DNA of 64,000 bases from Exiguobacterium sp. KRL4 (GTDB lineage: Bacteria > Bacillota > Bacilli > Exiguobacteriales > Exiguobacteriaceae), in contig NZ_MOLV01000013.1 of assembly GCF_001870785.1 (NCBI RefSeq), positions 1-64,000 of the forward strand, given 5' to 3'. The position numbers were made by a program, and so were the translations under genes. The notes below the pieces were generated by a model. The model made no database searches. It worked only from the letters and a program-made list of their open reading frames with translations, and was not told where the DNA came from. Positions 41,097-49,922 of the stretch are shown here, piece by piece. Every line of letters starts with the position of its first letter. The first letter of the stretch is position 1.

Positions 41097-41564
41097 TTAT
41101 TCACGTGTCGACACCGGCTTGCGTTCCGCGAGGCGGTCTTTCGCCTGCTCCTGATGTTTCTGAATCGCACTTTCTCCGACCGCTTTCGCCAGTCCCCGCG
41201 TCGGCAGATTGACATACATCGTCTCATAGTTGCTGATTTCAAACGTTTCATGGAAAATCCCGACGGCATTACTTGCCCGGGCCGACTGATTAAACTTTTT
41301 CCAGGCGGTCAGATGGCGATTACCGTGCGAATAGGCAATCAAGGCGTCCGAAGATCGCCAATATTGAATCAACGTGACCGACCGCCATCCGACGAGCATC
41401 TCATGCGACAACAAGCCAACCTGCTGCTCATAACATTCCTTGATCATCGGTGTCATCGCCTGAACGGTCGGCCACCATTTCCGGACCGATCGCAGACGGT
41501 TGATCCGTAAGCCGATGATGAATACTACGACGTCTTCATTTGGTGTTGCGATCACGCGTTTCAT
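41097..41564 (-). CDS. DUF4188 family protein (monooxygenase-like)
   Basis: A 155-residue protein with the DUF4188 pattern: VVVFIIGLRINRLRSVRKWWPTVQAMTPMIKE, TLIQYWRSSDALIAYSHGNRHLTAWKKF, VGIFHETFEI and YETMYVNLPTRGLAKAVG. The fold is a dimeric alpha/beta barrel related to small monooxygenases. It overlaps the PadR gene by 4 bases, so it is most likely the target that PadR controls. Confidence 0.88.
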   Translation of the reverse strand: MKRVIATPNEDVVVFIIGLRINRLRSVRKWWPTVQAMTPMIKECYEQQVGLLSHEMLVGWRSVTLIQYWRSSDALIAYSHGNRHLTAWKKFNQSARASNAVGIFHETFEISNYETMYVNLPTRGLAKAVGESAIQKHQEQAKDRLAERKPVSTRE

Positions 41565-42106
41565 GATGATTTTCCTCCTTCGAGTGTCTGAACGGACGCT
41601 TCACACCATTCCAGCAGTGCCTGTGTCTTGCGTTTTCCGTAATCAAGCGTCAGCAGCCAATACATGGCATCATCCGCTTCTTTATAGGTCAGAATCGATT
41701 GTTCAATCATCTGGTATGTGTCCAATCGCTCCCGGAGCAGAGCGGCATGCTGATGAATCTTCTTAATCGTCGTTTCTTTTGACTCATGCCGGGCAAAATA
41801 GAGTTTCAGCAACAGTTCGTTCCGTTGCACCGGCAGTTCGGTCGTCGGCTCCTGGACCCAACGTCCGAGTTCCACCTCGCCGTCCGGTGTCAGAACAAAG
41901 GTCTTCCGGTCATCCCCTTCTCCGGTCTCTTCGACGATTAACCCTTCCTGCGCCAACGTTTTCAGCATCGGATAGACCTGACCGAAGCTGATCTTCCAAA
42001 AGTGATTGAGACTCGTATCAATCGTATGCTTCATTTCGTAGCCGGACGTACAGCCGCTTGCCAGCAATCCTAAAATTGCATATCGTGTCATGTTTTCTTT
42101 TGGCAT
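41561..42106 (-). CDS. PadR family transcriptional regulator
   Basis: A 181-residue PadR protein: winged helix YAILGLLASGCTSGYEMKHTIDTSLNHFWKISFGQVYPMLKTLAQEGLI and a Vir-like C-terminal dimerisation helix bundle. TAGGAG precedes the start. It is coupled to the DUF4188 gene, and two tandem palindromes lie just upstream, pointing to autorepression. PadR regulators usually respond to phenolic or cationic drugs. Confidence 0.92.
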   Translation of the reverse strand: MPKENMTRYAILGLLASGCTSGYEMKHTIDTSLNHFWKISFGQVYPMLKTLAQEGLIVEETGEGDDRKTFVLTPDGEVELGRWVQEPTTELPVQRNELLLKLYFARHESKETTIKKIHQHAALLRERLDTYQMIEQSILTYKEADDAMYWLLTLDYGKRKTQALLEWCEASVQTLEGGKSS

Positions 42107-42118
42107 CGGATTCTCCTA

Positions 42119-42145
42119 TATCTTTTAGATAGTATCTTTTAGATA
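42119..42145. promoter_or_regulatory. two tandem 13-bp palindromes, probable PadR operator
   Basis: TATCTTTTAGATA occurs at 42119-42131 and again at 42133-42145. Each is a TATCT-TTT-AGATA palindrome, with a 14-bp period. The first lies 12 bases before the PadR start. Confidence 0.7.
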
Positions 42146-42310
42146 TATATTCCCGGTCTTTCATTTACTAAACGAATATTCAGAATATTCATCAAGGAAA
42201 CGTCATCTTACATTCTTGTAATCTCCCTTTCTTATTTAGGGTAATGAAGAAGTTTCGTTTTACACTAAGAGAGTTTTCATTTTCTTAAAACAGAACGGGA
42301 GTTTTCCGCT

Positions 42311-43390
42311 ATGCCTTATTTTTTAAAACTCAGCTTATTCAGCCTTGTCCTGCTGCTTGTAGGATGCAGTCAACCGGAACCAACGCCCCCGGTTCCAGCA
42401 CCAAAAGAATTGATCCGCAGTGAGACGTTTTCACCGCTCGGACAAAGCAACAGTTACGATTTAACTGCTGTCTATCAACGATATCCTTACCTGTCCGGTC
42501 CGAGCTATATTGATGAAGCAGCCGTGTACTTTTATGCCTCAAGCGAAAAAGACAGTTCGATTTTCCGTTACTCGCTGACGAATCGACAACTTAAAAAAAT
42601 CTATTCGACGAGCCAAACCATCTATAAACTGGTCGGTGTCGGACGACAATTGTTCTGGATCCGTTATCAGGACAACGGAGAGGACAGCAACTGGACACTC
42701 GAAGTGATGGATCTAGCAACCGGATCGCTTCAACAACTTGACCATGGAAGAGAACCGTCTCGTTTTTATCCGGATCTCCAAGCCACGACGGCACATGTCT
42801 CTTGGATCAAACATACCCATGAGAAAGATCAGACCCAGTCACTCGTGCAAAAATATGATGTAGCGACCGGGTACGTCACGACACAAAAAACGCTGACAGT
42901 GAAGGAATCAGCAACCCGGAGCGGCGACTATGCCCAGTCCTTACGGGACGGTGATGCGGGAATTCTTCTTGATCAAACGACATACAAAGCGGACGAAAAG
43001 ACGACTGTCTATACGACGCTTTCCGGAAAAGCCATCAAAAAGACGACGATGCCGTTTGATTTCGCCTATGGACAGCATTATCTGGCGACGGGAGCGGAAG
43101 GATCTGCGGAATTTCAAGCTCACGTGTCGAATCATACGTCCTACCGTTACAAGACGCCCGAACCGTATTACCTGATTGACGGGTTTTGTTTCCTGACGCC
43201 GGATCACATCGTCTTCCGGGAAGAGCGCAATCAACTTCTGTATGCGGACCTGTCGAATGGAACCGTCGTCCCGTTGACGGACAAGGAAGGCGAATACTCA
43301 AAACCGGTCTTCACCAACGGTCAGCTTGGTTACAGTGTCGTCCGGAATGACGGAACCGTATCTTTCCGCATCATTCAAGTCAACAACTGA
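42311..43390 (+). CDS. lipoprotein, intact paralog of the broken gene at 36144
   Basis: A 359-residue lipoprotein with signal peptide and lipobox LLVGC (Cys19), a proline-rich linker (EPTPPVPAP) and a repeat-like beta domain (IFRYSLTNRQLKKIY, LFWIRYQDNGED, LLYADLSNGTVVPLTDKEGE), probably a beta-propeller. It aligns along its length with the frameshifted gene at 36144. GGGAG precedes the start. Function unknown; the fold resembles surface TolB-like or DPP-type propellers. Confidence 0.8.
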   Translation: MPYFLKLSLFSLVLLLVGCSQPEPTPPVPAPKELIRSETFSPLGQSNSYDLTAVYQRYPYLSGPSYIDEAAVYFYASSEKDSSIFRYSLTNRQLKKIYSTSQTIYKLVGVGRQLFWIRYQDNGEDSNWTLEVMDLATGSLQQLDHGREPSRFYPDLQATTAHVSWIKHTHEKDQTQSLVQKYDVATGYVTTQKTLTVKESATRSGDYAQSLRDGDAGILLDQTTYKADEKTTVYTTLSGKAIKKTTMPFDFAYGQHYLATGAEGSAEFQAHVSNHTSYRYKTPEPYYLIDGFCFLTPDHIVFREERNQLLYADLSNGTVVPLTDKEGEYSKPVFTNGQLGYSVVRNDGTVSFRIIQVNN

Positions 43391-43397
43391 ACATGAG

Positions 43398-43429
43398 AAA
43401 AACCCGTTCCAGATCGGACGGGCTTTTTG
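43398..43429 (+). terminator. intrinsic terminator, possibly bidirectional
   Basis: AAAAACCCGTTCC / GGACGGGCTTTTT with a 5-base loop; T-run on plus and a five-A run on the other side serving the convergent gene. Confidence 0.8.
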
Positions 43430-43443
43430 CTGTCTGCTCGTAT

Positions 43444-43863
43444 TCAGTGTTGTTCCGCGTATGCCTTGAATCGGTCAAGAATCGCCTGCCAGCCCGCTTG
43501 TTGCATTTCCGGAGGATTCATCGACTCCGCTTCAAACGTTTCAACAACTTCCGTTTCATCACCATTCGCCGTAAACAGAATCGTCACGTGGCGTCCGTCG
43601 TCAATCGTGTACGCTAATTTTTCATAAAGAATCACCTCTAGGTAGACGCCGGAAAAATCAAAGCCGACACTTCCGTCTTTGGCTGCCATGTGACTGGAAA
43701 AACGACCGCCTGCTTGAACATCGTTTGTCGCTTCTGTCGTATGCCAATCGTCAGACGCCGCGTTCCAGGCTTTGATGTGGTCCGGTTCCGTCCAATACGT
43801 CCAGACATCTGCGACCGGACGTTGAATGACGGCGTTGATTTCAAGAATTTGCGGTTGTTCCAT
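43444..43863 (-). CDS. SRPBCC/AHSA1-type protein
   Basis: A 139-residue START-like (AHSA1) protein: INAVIQRPVADVWTYWTEPDHIKAWN at the start, AGGRFSSHMAAKDGSVGFDFSGVYLEV in the middle, and GWQAILDRFKAYAE at the end. The family forms a hydrophobic pocket; the ligand is unknown. ATG at 43863 is 8 bases after AAAGGAG; the GTG nine bases earlier overlaps that site and is rejected. Confidence 0.88.
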   Translation of the reverse strand: MEQPQILEINAVIQRPVADVWTYWTEPDHIKAWNAASDDWHTTEATNDVQAGGRFSSHMAAKDGSVGFDFSGVYLEVILYEKLAYTIDDGRHVTILFTANGDETEVVETFEAESMNPPEMQQAGWQAILDRFKAYAEQH

Positions 43864-44024
43864 TTGCCCCACTCCTTTGTCAGTAGAAAATCTGTTCTTT
43901 GTTTAACGTTCGGTTCGAATGAAACAAATCCTGCTTTTTAAAAATGGTTTATTTTGTCAATCATTCAGGTATACTAAGATTACAGTTAACAAAAATTAAC
44001 CGGTTAATAAAAGGAGAGATGAGA

Positions 44025-44627
44025 ATGAAACAACAGCCGATTTTAATTCTCGAACAGTACGAACAACTCAAAGTCATCAGTGATCCGATGCGGACGAAAA
44101 TGCTGATGCATCTGATTGAACAACCACATACCGGTCAGCAATTGGCGCAAAAGCTCGACGTCTCCCGGGCAAAAATTTTGTATCATCTGCGGGAACTCGA
44201 AAAGTATCAACTAATCCGGCTTGTCGAGGAAGAAATCCGGGGCGGCAACGTCCTGAAGTATTATCAGGCGGTTGCCCGCGGATTCATTCCGGCCGATCAT
44301 CTGCTCAATCTAGTCGAGACGAAACAGGCGACACGCCAGTCGTACATCGAAGTGCTCGACCGGGCGAAGACCCGGGTTTTGACCGCACCCGACCGGTCGT
44401 TTGCCCCGCGTTCCTCTGAAATAGAGAACTGGGAAAGCCTGTCGCTGCAACAAGAACTCCGGCTTACACCTGAGCAATTCTTGAAGTTTACGAAACGGTA
44501 CCGGGAACTGTTGCAGGACATCGAACAGGATCCGTCGACGGCTGAAGCGGACAAAAAATTATATTACGTGATGGCGACGGCGTTTGAGATTGGTGCACCG
44601 TTAGTTCAAGAGGATGAGGAGCGATGA
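44025..44627 (+). CDS. ArsR-like winged-helix transcriptional regulator
   Basis: A 200-residue regulator: LKVISDPMRTKMLMHLIEQPHTGQQLAQKLDVSRAKILYHLRELEKYQLIRLVEEE is the ArsR/HTH_20-type DNA-binding domain, followed by a helical region. AAAGGAG precedes ATG at 44025. It ends one base before the MFS gene, so regulator and exporter are coupled, and it probably controls that exporter. Confidence 0.88.
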   Translation: MKQQPILILEQYEQLKVISDPMRTKMLMHLIEQPHTGQQLAQKLDVSRAKILYHLRELEKYQLIRLVEEEIRGGNVLKYYQAVARGFIPADHLLNLVETKQATRQSYIEVLDRAKTRVLTAPDRSFAPRSSEIENWESLSLQQELRLTPEQFLKFTKRYRELLQDIEQDPSTAEADKKLYYVMATAFEIGAPLVQEDEER

Positions 44628-44628
44628 C

Positions 44629-45837
44629 ATGCAGGCAACTGAGCAAAAAACGCATCAACCGCTCTTGCGGAACCGTTCGTTTCGAGCACTTTGGCTCGCC
44701 AGTACCTGTTCCTTTCTCGCCCTGTCGACCTACCTGTTTGCCGAGCAATGGTATATCCTCCGCGTCTTAAAACTCGATGCGTATTTAGGTCTCGTCTTGA
44801 TGCTGACGTTGTTGCCGCGGATATTCTTGATGGTGGTGGGTGGCGTGATTGCCGATCGATTCAAGAAATCAATCATTTTACGATATTCCAGTCTGCTGCG
44901 ATTCACCTTTGTTCTGCTGTTGCTGTCCGTCTATCACTTCGAGCTGTTGACGATCGTTCCACTCGCTGTATTTGCTTTTTTATTCGGTTGCATCGATGCC
45001 TTTTTCTCCCCTGCCAGTTCATCTCTGTTGCCCCTTCTCGTTTCGAAAGAAGATTTGACACGGACCAATTCGATTCTTCAAACCTCCAATCAGATGGCGT
45101 TGTTCTCCGGCCCGTTGCTTGGCGGCGTACTGCTGACCTTCTCTTCGTTTCACTTCATATTTTTGACGATTTCACTGTTTCTTTTGCTCGCATCGCTCGG
45201 TACCTTTTTCATTCGCGAACATCCCGTCGACAACCCGACTCGGACCTCTGCTTGGCTTGAACTCGCTCAAGGGTTTCACTATGTCTTTGCCGACCCGTAC
45301 TTAAAACGAATCCTCTTCCTGCTGATTATCATCAACTTCTTCTTTTTTGGTCCTTTGCTGATGGGGATTCCCCTGTTGGTCGACCGGGTTTTATTGGGTC
45401 AAGCCCTTGATCTGAGTTATCTCCAAGGGGCGTATCAGCTCGGCATGCTGCTTGGTGCGGCCTGGATCGGCTTCAGCAACCTAATCAATCAATCTTTTCG
45501 CCTGTTGCTATCGCTGATTGGTCTGCTTGGAGTCGGTCTTGTATCACTCGGACAAATCGGACACGTCTGGCATGGAGTTCTGCTGTTGCTGACAATGGGA
45601 GGGATCTCCTCCATCATCAATGTCCTCATTTTGACGACGATTCAAACAACGACACGACCACAGATGATGGGACGGGTCATGAGCCTTGTCAATGCCGCGT
45701 CAAACGGTCTGGTTCCATTGTCTTACGCCATGCTGTCCCTCACACTGTCGTTTGAGATCCGTCTCGAACAGATTCTTTTGTTCTGCGGTTGCGGGATCGT
45801 TTTTGTGGTGTGTACTGCCTTTGTCCGGATCAGGTGA
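44629..45837 (+). CDS. MFS transporter
   Basis: A 402-residue major-facilitator protein with about 12 helices: NRSFRALWLASTCSFLALSTYLF, GGVIADRFKKSIIL (the loop 2-3 motif A), and FLFGCIDAFFSPASSSLLP, typical of the enterobactin-exporter/macrolide-efflux (MefA-like) branch. GAGGAG precedes ATG at 44629. Likely a drug or metabolite exporter under the control of the adjoining ArsR-like regulator. Confidence 0.9.
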   Translation: MQATEQKTHQPLLRNRSFRALWLASTCSFLALSTYLFAEQWYILRVLKLDAYLGLVLMLTLLPRIFLMVVGGVIADRFKKSIILRYSSLLRFTFVLLLLSVYHFELLTIVPLAVFAFLFGCIDAFFSPASSSLLPLLVSKEDLTRTNSILQTSNQMALFSGPLLGGVLLTFSSFHFIFLTISLFLLLASLGTFFIREHPVDNPTRTSAWLELAQGFHYVFADPYLKRILFLLIIINFFFFGPLLMGIPLLVDRVLLGQALDLSYLQGAYQLGMLLGAAWIGFSNLINQSFRLLLSLIGLLGVGLVSLGQIGHVWHGVLLLLTMGGISSIINVLILTTIQTTTRPQMMGRVMSLVNAASNGLVPLSYAMLSLTLSFEIRLEQILLFCGCGIVFVVCTAFVRIR

Positions 45838-45846
45838 ACGCGTCAA

Positions 45847-45882
45847 AAAAAGTTATGTCCCGTTTCAGGGGGACATGACTTT
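45847..45882. terminator. hairpin after the MFS gene
   Basis: AAAGTTATGTCCC / GGGACATGACTTT with one mismatch and a short loop. The A-run on its left makes it a stronger terminator on the minus strand than on the plus strand. Confidence 0.55.
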
Positions 45883-45974
45883 AACTTGTAGAAATGAATT
45901 AACAGGAACGAAAAATCTTGAGCCATTGAAAAAAAGCGAATACATCAAAACTAATCCGTGAGGGGTATGCGTGT

Positions 45975-46433
45975 ATGAATATAAACATCCGTCAACTGTC
46001 AGCTCATGAGAAGCCGCCGATGGAACTTTTGCTGACAGCGGATCCGTCTCAGAAAATAGTCGAAGAATATGTAAAAAGAGGTCGTTGTTTCGTTGCTGAA
46101 ACAAGAAATCAACTGATCGGGGTGCATGTGCTTCTACCCACGAGACCGCAAACGGTCGAAATCGTAAACATTGCAGTAGATGAGCGGTATCAAGGCAACG
46201 GCGTCGGAAAATATCTCTTACAACATGCCATCGAAACCGCGCAAACGATGGGATATACAACCATTGAAATCGGGACAGGAAATTCAAGCATTGGCCAGTT
46301 GGCACTTTATCAAAAATGTGGATTTCGGATTGTTGGAGTCGACCTGAACTTCTTCTTGCGGCACTACGAAGGGGACATTATTGAAAACGGTATCCGGTGC
46401 ACCGATATGATTCGATTGTCTCAGGACATATAA
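45975..46433 (+). CDS. GNAT family N-acetyltransferase (YvbK-like)
   Basis: A 152-residue acetyltransferase. VEIVNIAVDERYQGNGVGKYLLQHAIE holds the acetyl-CoA motif (QGNGVG), TIEIGTGNSSIGQLALYQKCGFRIV is the conserved region that follows, and FFLRHYEGDIIENGIRCTDMIRL is a distinctive C-terminus that I recall from B. subtilis YvbK. GTGAGGGG precedes the start. Substrate unknown. Confidence 0.88.
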   Translation: MNINIRQLSAHEKPPMELLLTADPSQKIVEEYVKRGRCFVAETRNQLIGVHVLLPTRPQTVEIVNIAVDERYQGNGVGKYLLQHAIETAQTMGYTTIEIGTGNSSIGQLALYQKCGFRIVGVDLNFFLRHYEGDIIENGIRCTDMIRLSQDI

Positions 46434-46496
46434 GAGTCTTCCTTTAAAACAACTTGACGGATCAAAGTATGTCTCAGGAAAACGGCTCAAAACGAC

Positions 46497-46540
46497 AAAA
46501 AAGCGGTCCTTCTCGAAAAAGAGAAAACCACTTTGTCTTC
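46497..46540 (-). terminator. intrinsic terminator of the cytosolic chemoreceptor gene
   Basis: On the minus strand AAGTGGTTTTCTC / GAGAAGGACCGCTT (imperfect) followed by six Ts. Confidence 0.6.
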
Positions 46541-46574
46541 AGCCATGTCCGGGCTTAGCGTATGGCGTGTCCGT

Positions 46575-47486
46575 TTAAATAACTGTCGTAAATTTCTTTG
46601 CCGTTTCATTTAGTTCATGCGCCGACTCGCTAACGGTCTCGAACCGTTGTAACGTCTCTTCCATAACGGAGACACTAGACGAGGCATCGGCGTTTGCCCG
46701 CGAGATCCCCTGTTGAATCCGTTCCAGTTCCTTGTTCATCTGTTCCGTCGTGTTGCGGACATTGATGACAGCCAGTTCAACAAGCTTCGAGAGATTGCGG
46801 ACTTCCGTCGCGACGACGTTAAAGCCGCTTCCGTGCTCACCGGCGCGTGCTGCTTCAATCGAGGCATTCAGCGACAGTAAGTTCGTCTGCGCCGCAACCT
46901 CTTTGATCGTTTCGGTGATTTTTGCGATCTTGGAAGACTGTTCCTGCAGATTCGCGAGTGTCCGTAAATTTTCTTTGGCGTCGTCCGCCATCTTCTCAAT
47001 CGTTTGTTTGAGTTGACGGCTCTCCTGTTTGCCTTGCGTGGATCGGTCATCCAAATGGGTTGCGATGCCGGCAAAGGACGTCGCATACTCTTGGATTGTT
47101 TCTTGCCGGTCCGTGATATCAGAAGCGATTTTGACGACACCGACGACTTGATTTGCTTCGTAAATCGGCATATAAGTTGCTTCGAGCCATATCGAGTCGC
47201 CGCGCGCATCAATTCGTTCGATTTTATCGGCTGAGCTGAAACCACTCAACAATTTGTTCCATAATTTTTGATAGCTGTCACTGTTCGCAAACTCTGTCGT
47301 ACAGAAGAGATGATGATGCATGCCAATCATCTCATCGCGTTTGTACTTCATCGTCTTCGCAAACAAGTCGTTGACATCAACAACCCGGCGTTGCGTATCA
47401 AAACGGATCATTGCGACATTTGTATTTAAGGCTTCAAGGACATGTGTAGAGGCAAGTGTCTGATTGGTAGGTAGCGGTGTCGTCAC
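46575..47486 (-). CDS. soluble PAS-containing methyl-accepting chemotaxis protein
   Basis: A 303-residue protein without membrane helices. An N-terminal PAS domain (about 15-135; [58 protein letters not shown]) is followed by an MCP signalling coiled coil with the conserved tip [20 protein letters not shown]. The pattern is that of a cytosolic, perhaps redox or energy, chemoreceptor that signals to CheA. GTG at 47486 follows AAGGAGAT by 7 bases; the open frame continues upstream to 47594 but has no site. Confidence 0.88.
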   Translation of the reverse strand: MTTPLPTNQTLASTHVLEALNTNVAMIRFDTQRRVVDVNDLFAKTMKYKRDEMIGMHHHLFCTTEFANSDSYQKLWNKLLSGFSSADKIERIDARGDSIWLEATYMPIYEANQVVGVVKIASDITDRQETIQEYATSFAGIATHLDDRSTQGKQESRQLKQTIEKMADDAKENLRTLANLQEQSSKIAKITETIKEVAAQTNLLSLNASIEAARAGEHGSGFNVVATEVRNLSKLVELAVINVRNTTEQMNKELERIQQGISRANADASSSVSVMEETLQRFETVSESAHELNETAKKFTTVI

Positions 47487-47744
47487 GTAGGTAATCTCCT
47501 TCGGGTCGTATAATACTTTGATTTTTAAAAATTGAGCAGAAAAGATATTTTTTAGCAGAACGTTTCTTCGTCTGCTGTTATCATAACAAGCCATGATTTA
47601 TGTGCACATCATTCTGCTCATACGTCTCAAAACATTGACCCATCGCTCAAAACAGGTCTTTTTCAGGAATATTAATCCCCATCTTTACAGCATAGTTCCA
47701 AATGTATATTCATCGGATGATGAGAGCTGAATAAGATGTACTAT
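47487..47744. other. intergenic region without a gene
   Basis: Holds the presumed promoter of the chemoreceptor gene (TATTAT about 30 bases before its start on the minus strand) and AT-rich sequence. No credible coding frame or structured RNA was seen. Confidence 0.5.
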
Positions 47745-47788
47745 CAAAAAAGTCCTCCTCTGATTCACGATGAATCGAGGAGGACTTG
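47745..47788 (-). terminator. intrinsic terminator
   Basis: AAGTCCTCCTC-GATTCA / TGAATC-AGGAGGACTT with one mismatch and a 3-base loop; six Ts on the minus strand, directly after the VOC gene stop. Confidence 0.9.
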
Positions 47789-47789
47789 C

Positions 47790-48266
47790 TTATTCTAAGG
47801 TGAACCCATGCTCATTTAAAAGAGTCTCCCATTCGCTTAAGTTCATGTAGTCCTGCGCACCGAGCGGATTGTCAAGCATTGTGATGAACTCGAGACTGTT
47901 GCCGTCAGGATCATTAAAATGAATCTTCGCATGGGCATGCTGGGCGATCGGCATGACGAACGGTTCCGTTCCTTCAAAACCAAACGCTTTACGCGGCGTA
48001 AACCCGCGTTCCGTCAGCCAAGCGACCGATTCACGTAAACCGGCGAGCGACACGTGAAACGCGATATGGCGGATTGACGGATGGTACGGCAACTCGACTT
48101 GGTCCGCTTGCCAGAGCCCGAGCCAGCTTTGCTCTTCGGCAATCCAGAGAAAGGCGATTTTTTCATCCACGATGTGATCAAGCTTCAACCCGAGTCCCGC
48201 ATAAAAATCGATTGACCGCTTTAAATTGCGGACGGGCAGATGTGCTTCATAGAGGCCAAGAATCAT
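47790..48266 (-). CDS. VOC family (glyoxalase-like) protein
   Basis: A 158-residue vicinal-oxygen-chelate protein with two beta-alpha-beta-beta-beta repeats: LYEAHLPVRNLKRSIDFYAGLGLKL and IRHIAFHVSLAGLRESVAWLTERGF ... FNDPDGNSLEFI. Metal-ligand positions are His9, His69 region and the Glu in LEFI. Substrate unknown. Its start overlaps the end of the MBL-fold gene by 4 bases. Confidence 0.85.
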   Translation of the reverse strand: MILGLYEAHLPVRNLKRSIDFYAGLGLKLDHIVDEKIAFLWIAEEQSWLGLWQADQVELPYHPSIRHIAFHVSLAGLRESVAWLTERGFTPRKAFGFEGTEPFVMPIAQHAHAKIHFNDPDGNSLEFITMLDNPLGAQDYMNLSEWETLLNEHGFTLE

Positions 48267-49084
48267 CGCCGTTCACGTTCCTTGACGTGTCCGTTCAACG
48301 CCTCGATATAGCGGCTGGCGGAACGGGCGACAGCTGCTTTGGCATCCGTCACGACGATTTTATGGAAAGCATCATAGATTTGATTAAAGCGGACGTCTTT
48401 TAGGGCAGACGCCATTTCAGCGACGGTCGCCGCAGGTAACGGAATCAGGTTCGGATAACTGTACATGAAGCTGACCCACGCCCGGTCGGCGACGACACGA
48501 ATGATGTCTCCGGTCAGTAAAATCCCACGCCCTTCGTCCCCTGCCGCCCATTCGAGCACGGTCGCTCCGTCAAAATGACCGCCGATACGGTGTAACACTA
48601 CATCGTCAGCTAATTCCAAACGGTCACCGGACCAAAAGACAATCTGCCCACTCGGCCGAGTCACCCATTGCTTATCTGCTTCATGAATGTACAACGGAAT
48701 TTCAAATGTTTCCGCCCATTCGACCTGGGTCGCGTAATAGTGTGGATGCGATAACGCCATCGCGTCGAGCTGACCCACTTCCTCGATGACGGTCTGATCG
48801 AGATAGGTGATGCAGTCCCACAGAATCCGTTTCGTTCCCGTGACAAGATAAGCTGTCTGTCCGATCCCGAACTTCGGCGTCGTGACGAGACTCATGAGAC
48901 CCGGTTGTTCTTCTGTCACCTTCGTCTGATACGTCCCGGACGAAATCATGTCCGGAAGTGTCGTCCACGATTGACCGTTTGGATTCACATACTGCCGTTC
49001 ATCCGTGCAAATCGGACAGATGTCGTCCTGTGTTGCGTTCTCATCCATCTGGACCCCGCACGTCGTACAAATTAAGTAAGTCAT
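48263..49084 (-). CDS. MBL-fold hydrolase with an N-terminal zinc ribbon
   Basis: A 273-residue protein. Residues 1-30 carry CTTC (6-9) and CPIC (23-26), a rubredoxin/zinc-ribbon-like knuckle. The rest is metallo-beta-lactamase-like: LSHPHYYAT in place of H-x-H-x-D-H, GGHFDGATVLEW, and GILLTGDIIRV. The second His and the Asp of the first motif are altered, so metal binding may be reduced. Translationally coupled to the VOC protein, suggesting a two-step pathway like glyoxalase I/II, which is inference. Confidence 0.82.
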   Translation of the reverse strand: MTYLICTTCGVQMDENATQDDICPICTDERQYVNPNGQSWTTLPDMISSGTYQTKVTEEQPGLMSLVTTPKFGIGQTAYLVTGTKRILWDCITYLDQTVIEEVGQLDAMALSHPHYYATQVEWAETFEIPLYIHEADKQWVTRPSGQIVFWSGDRLELADDVVLHRIGGHFDGATVLEWAAGDEGRGILLTGDIIRVVADRAWVSFMYSYPNLIPLPAATVAEMASALKDVRFNQIYDAFHKIVVTDAKAAVARSASRYIEALNGHVKERERR

Positions 49085-49102
49085 TCCATTTCCCCCTGCT
49101 GT

Positions 49103-49282
49103 TTAAGATTTTCTGACGCGTACCCAAATGATGTTGATCAGGGCAAAAATCAGAGCCCCGGCTACGAATCCGAGCAGGACACTGACGTCAAAGGTACCCT
49201 TCGCTTCGTAAACAATCAGTAAACCGACGATCGCGCCGATCAAAACGCCCAACACACGAAGTGCAATCTTTCCATTTGTCAT
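49103..49282 (-). CDS. small two-helix membrane protein
   Basis: A 59-residue protein with helices at about 6-24 and 32-53 (GVLIGAIVGLLIVYEA, VSVLLGFVAGALIFALINIIW). AGGAGG lies upstream of ATG at 49282. It follows the PspC gene by 28 bases and is probably co-transcribed with it. Confidence 0.7.
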   Translation of the reverse strand: MTNGKIALRVLGVLIGAIVGLLIVYEAKGTFDVSVLLGFVAGALIFALINIIWVRVRKS

Positions 49283-49310
49283 GCCCCTGTCCTCCTTTGT
49301 GTATACGTTT

Positions 49311-49499
49311 TTACAATGTTCTTGGCGCATCGGCCATTGCGTTAGCGAGAATCATGTAGATGATTAAGTTAATCGGAAGCGGAATGACAATTAAAATCAG
49401 GCGGACGGCCAGTGACGAGATCCCGAAGTGTTCCGCGAGTCCGCCACACACACCCTGGATTGATCGATCTGATGCTGATCTGCGTAATGGTTGGGCCAA
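49311..49499 (-). CDS. PspC domain protein
   Basis: A 62-residue PspC protein: RRSASDRSIQGVCGGLAEHFGISSLAVRLILIV is the family signature, with one C-terminal membrane helix (about 28-54). TTG start with GGGGAG close upstream. PspC proteins take part in the phage-shock envelope stress response; no PspA or LiaFSR genes are visible here. Confidence 0.9.
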   Translation of the reverse strand: MAQPLRRSASDRSIQGVCGGLAEHFGISSLAVRLILIVIPLPINLIIYMILANAMADAPRTL

Positions 49500-49635
49500 T
49501 CGTCTCCCCTTTTTTCTCTGATTTCATGTTGGGTTATTCATCCATATGTTACAATAATTAGTATAACGCAACAGGGTCCACTTTTGCAGGGGACAACCCC
49601 TTTGATTCGGAATCAAACAGAAAGGACGTGAGCAG

Positions 49636-49851
49636 TTGGACATGTGGTATTTGATTCAGGAACGGGCGTTACCGTTCTCGATTTTAGCTTTACTGATGAT
49701 GGCGAGTGCCGTCGTCGTATATGTCGTTTGGAAAAGACCGGTCAGCTTGCTGCTGCCGCTGCGTATTTTTACGACTGTCGTCTGCCTGACCTGCATCGTC
49801 GGGTCAGCCGGTTTGATGCTTTTCACACTATTCGTCGGCTACAATGCGTGA
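49636..49851 (+). CDS. small two-helix membrane protein
   Basis: A 71-residue protein with helices at about 12-32 and 40-66. TTG at 49636 and ATG at 49642 are possible starts after GGACGTGAG. Divergent from the PspC gene. Function unknown. Confidence 0.62.
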   Translation: MDMWYLIQERALPFSILALLMMASAVVVYVVWKRPVSLLLPLRIFTTVVCLTCIVGSAGLMLFTLFVGYNA

Positions 49852-49873
49852 AACAAATGTAAACAGATTAATC

Positions 49874-49920
49874 AAACAGACATCACTTTCCCTCAAGGAG
49901 GAGAATGACGTCTGTTTTTC
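49874..49920 (+). terminator. intrinsic terminator
   Basis: AAACAGACATCA / TGACGTCTGTTT with one mismatch, a 20-base loop, then TTTC. Lies between convergent genes. Confidence 0.7.
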
Positions 49921-49922
49921 AA

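Noticed and set aside
41070-41510. Plus-strand frame opposite the DUF4188 gene
   Set aside because: Arg-rich shadow of a well-supported gene.
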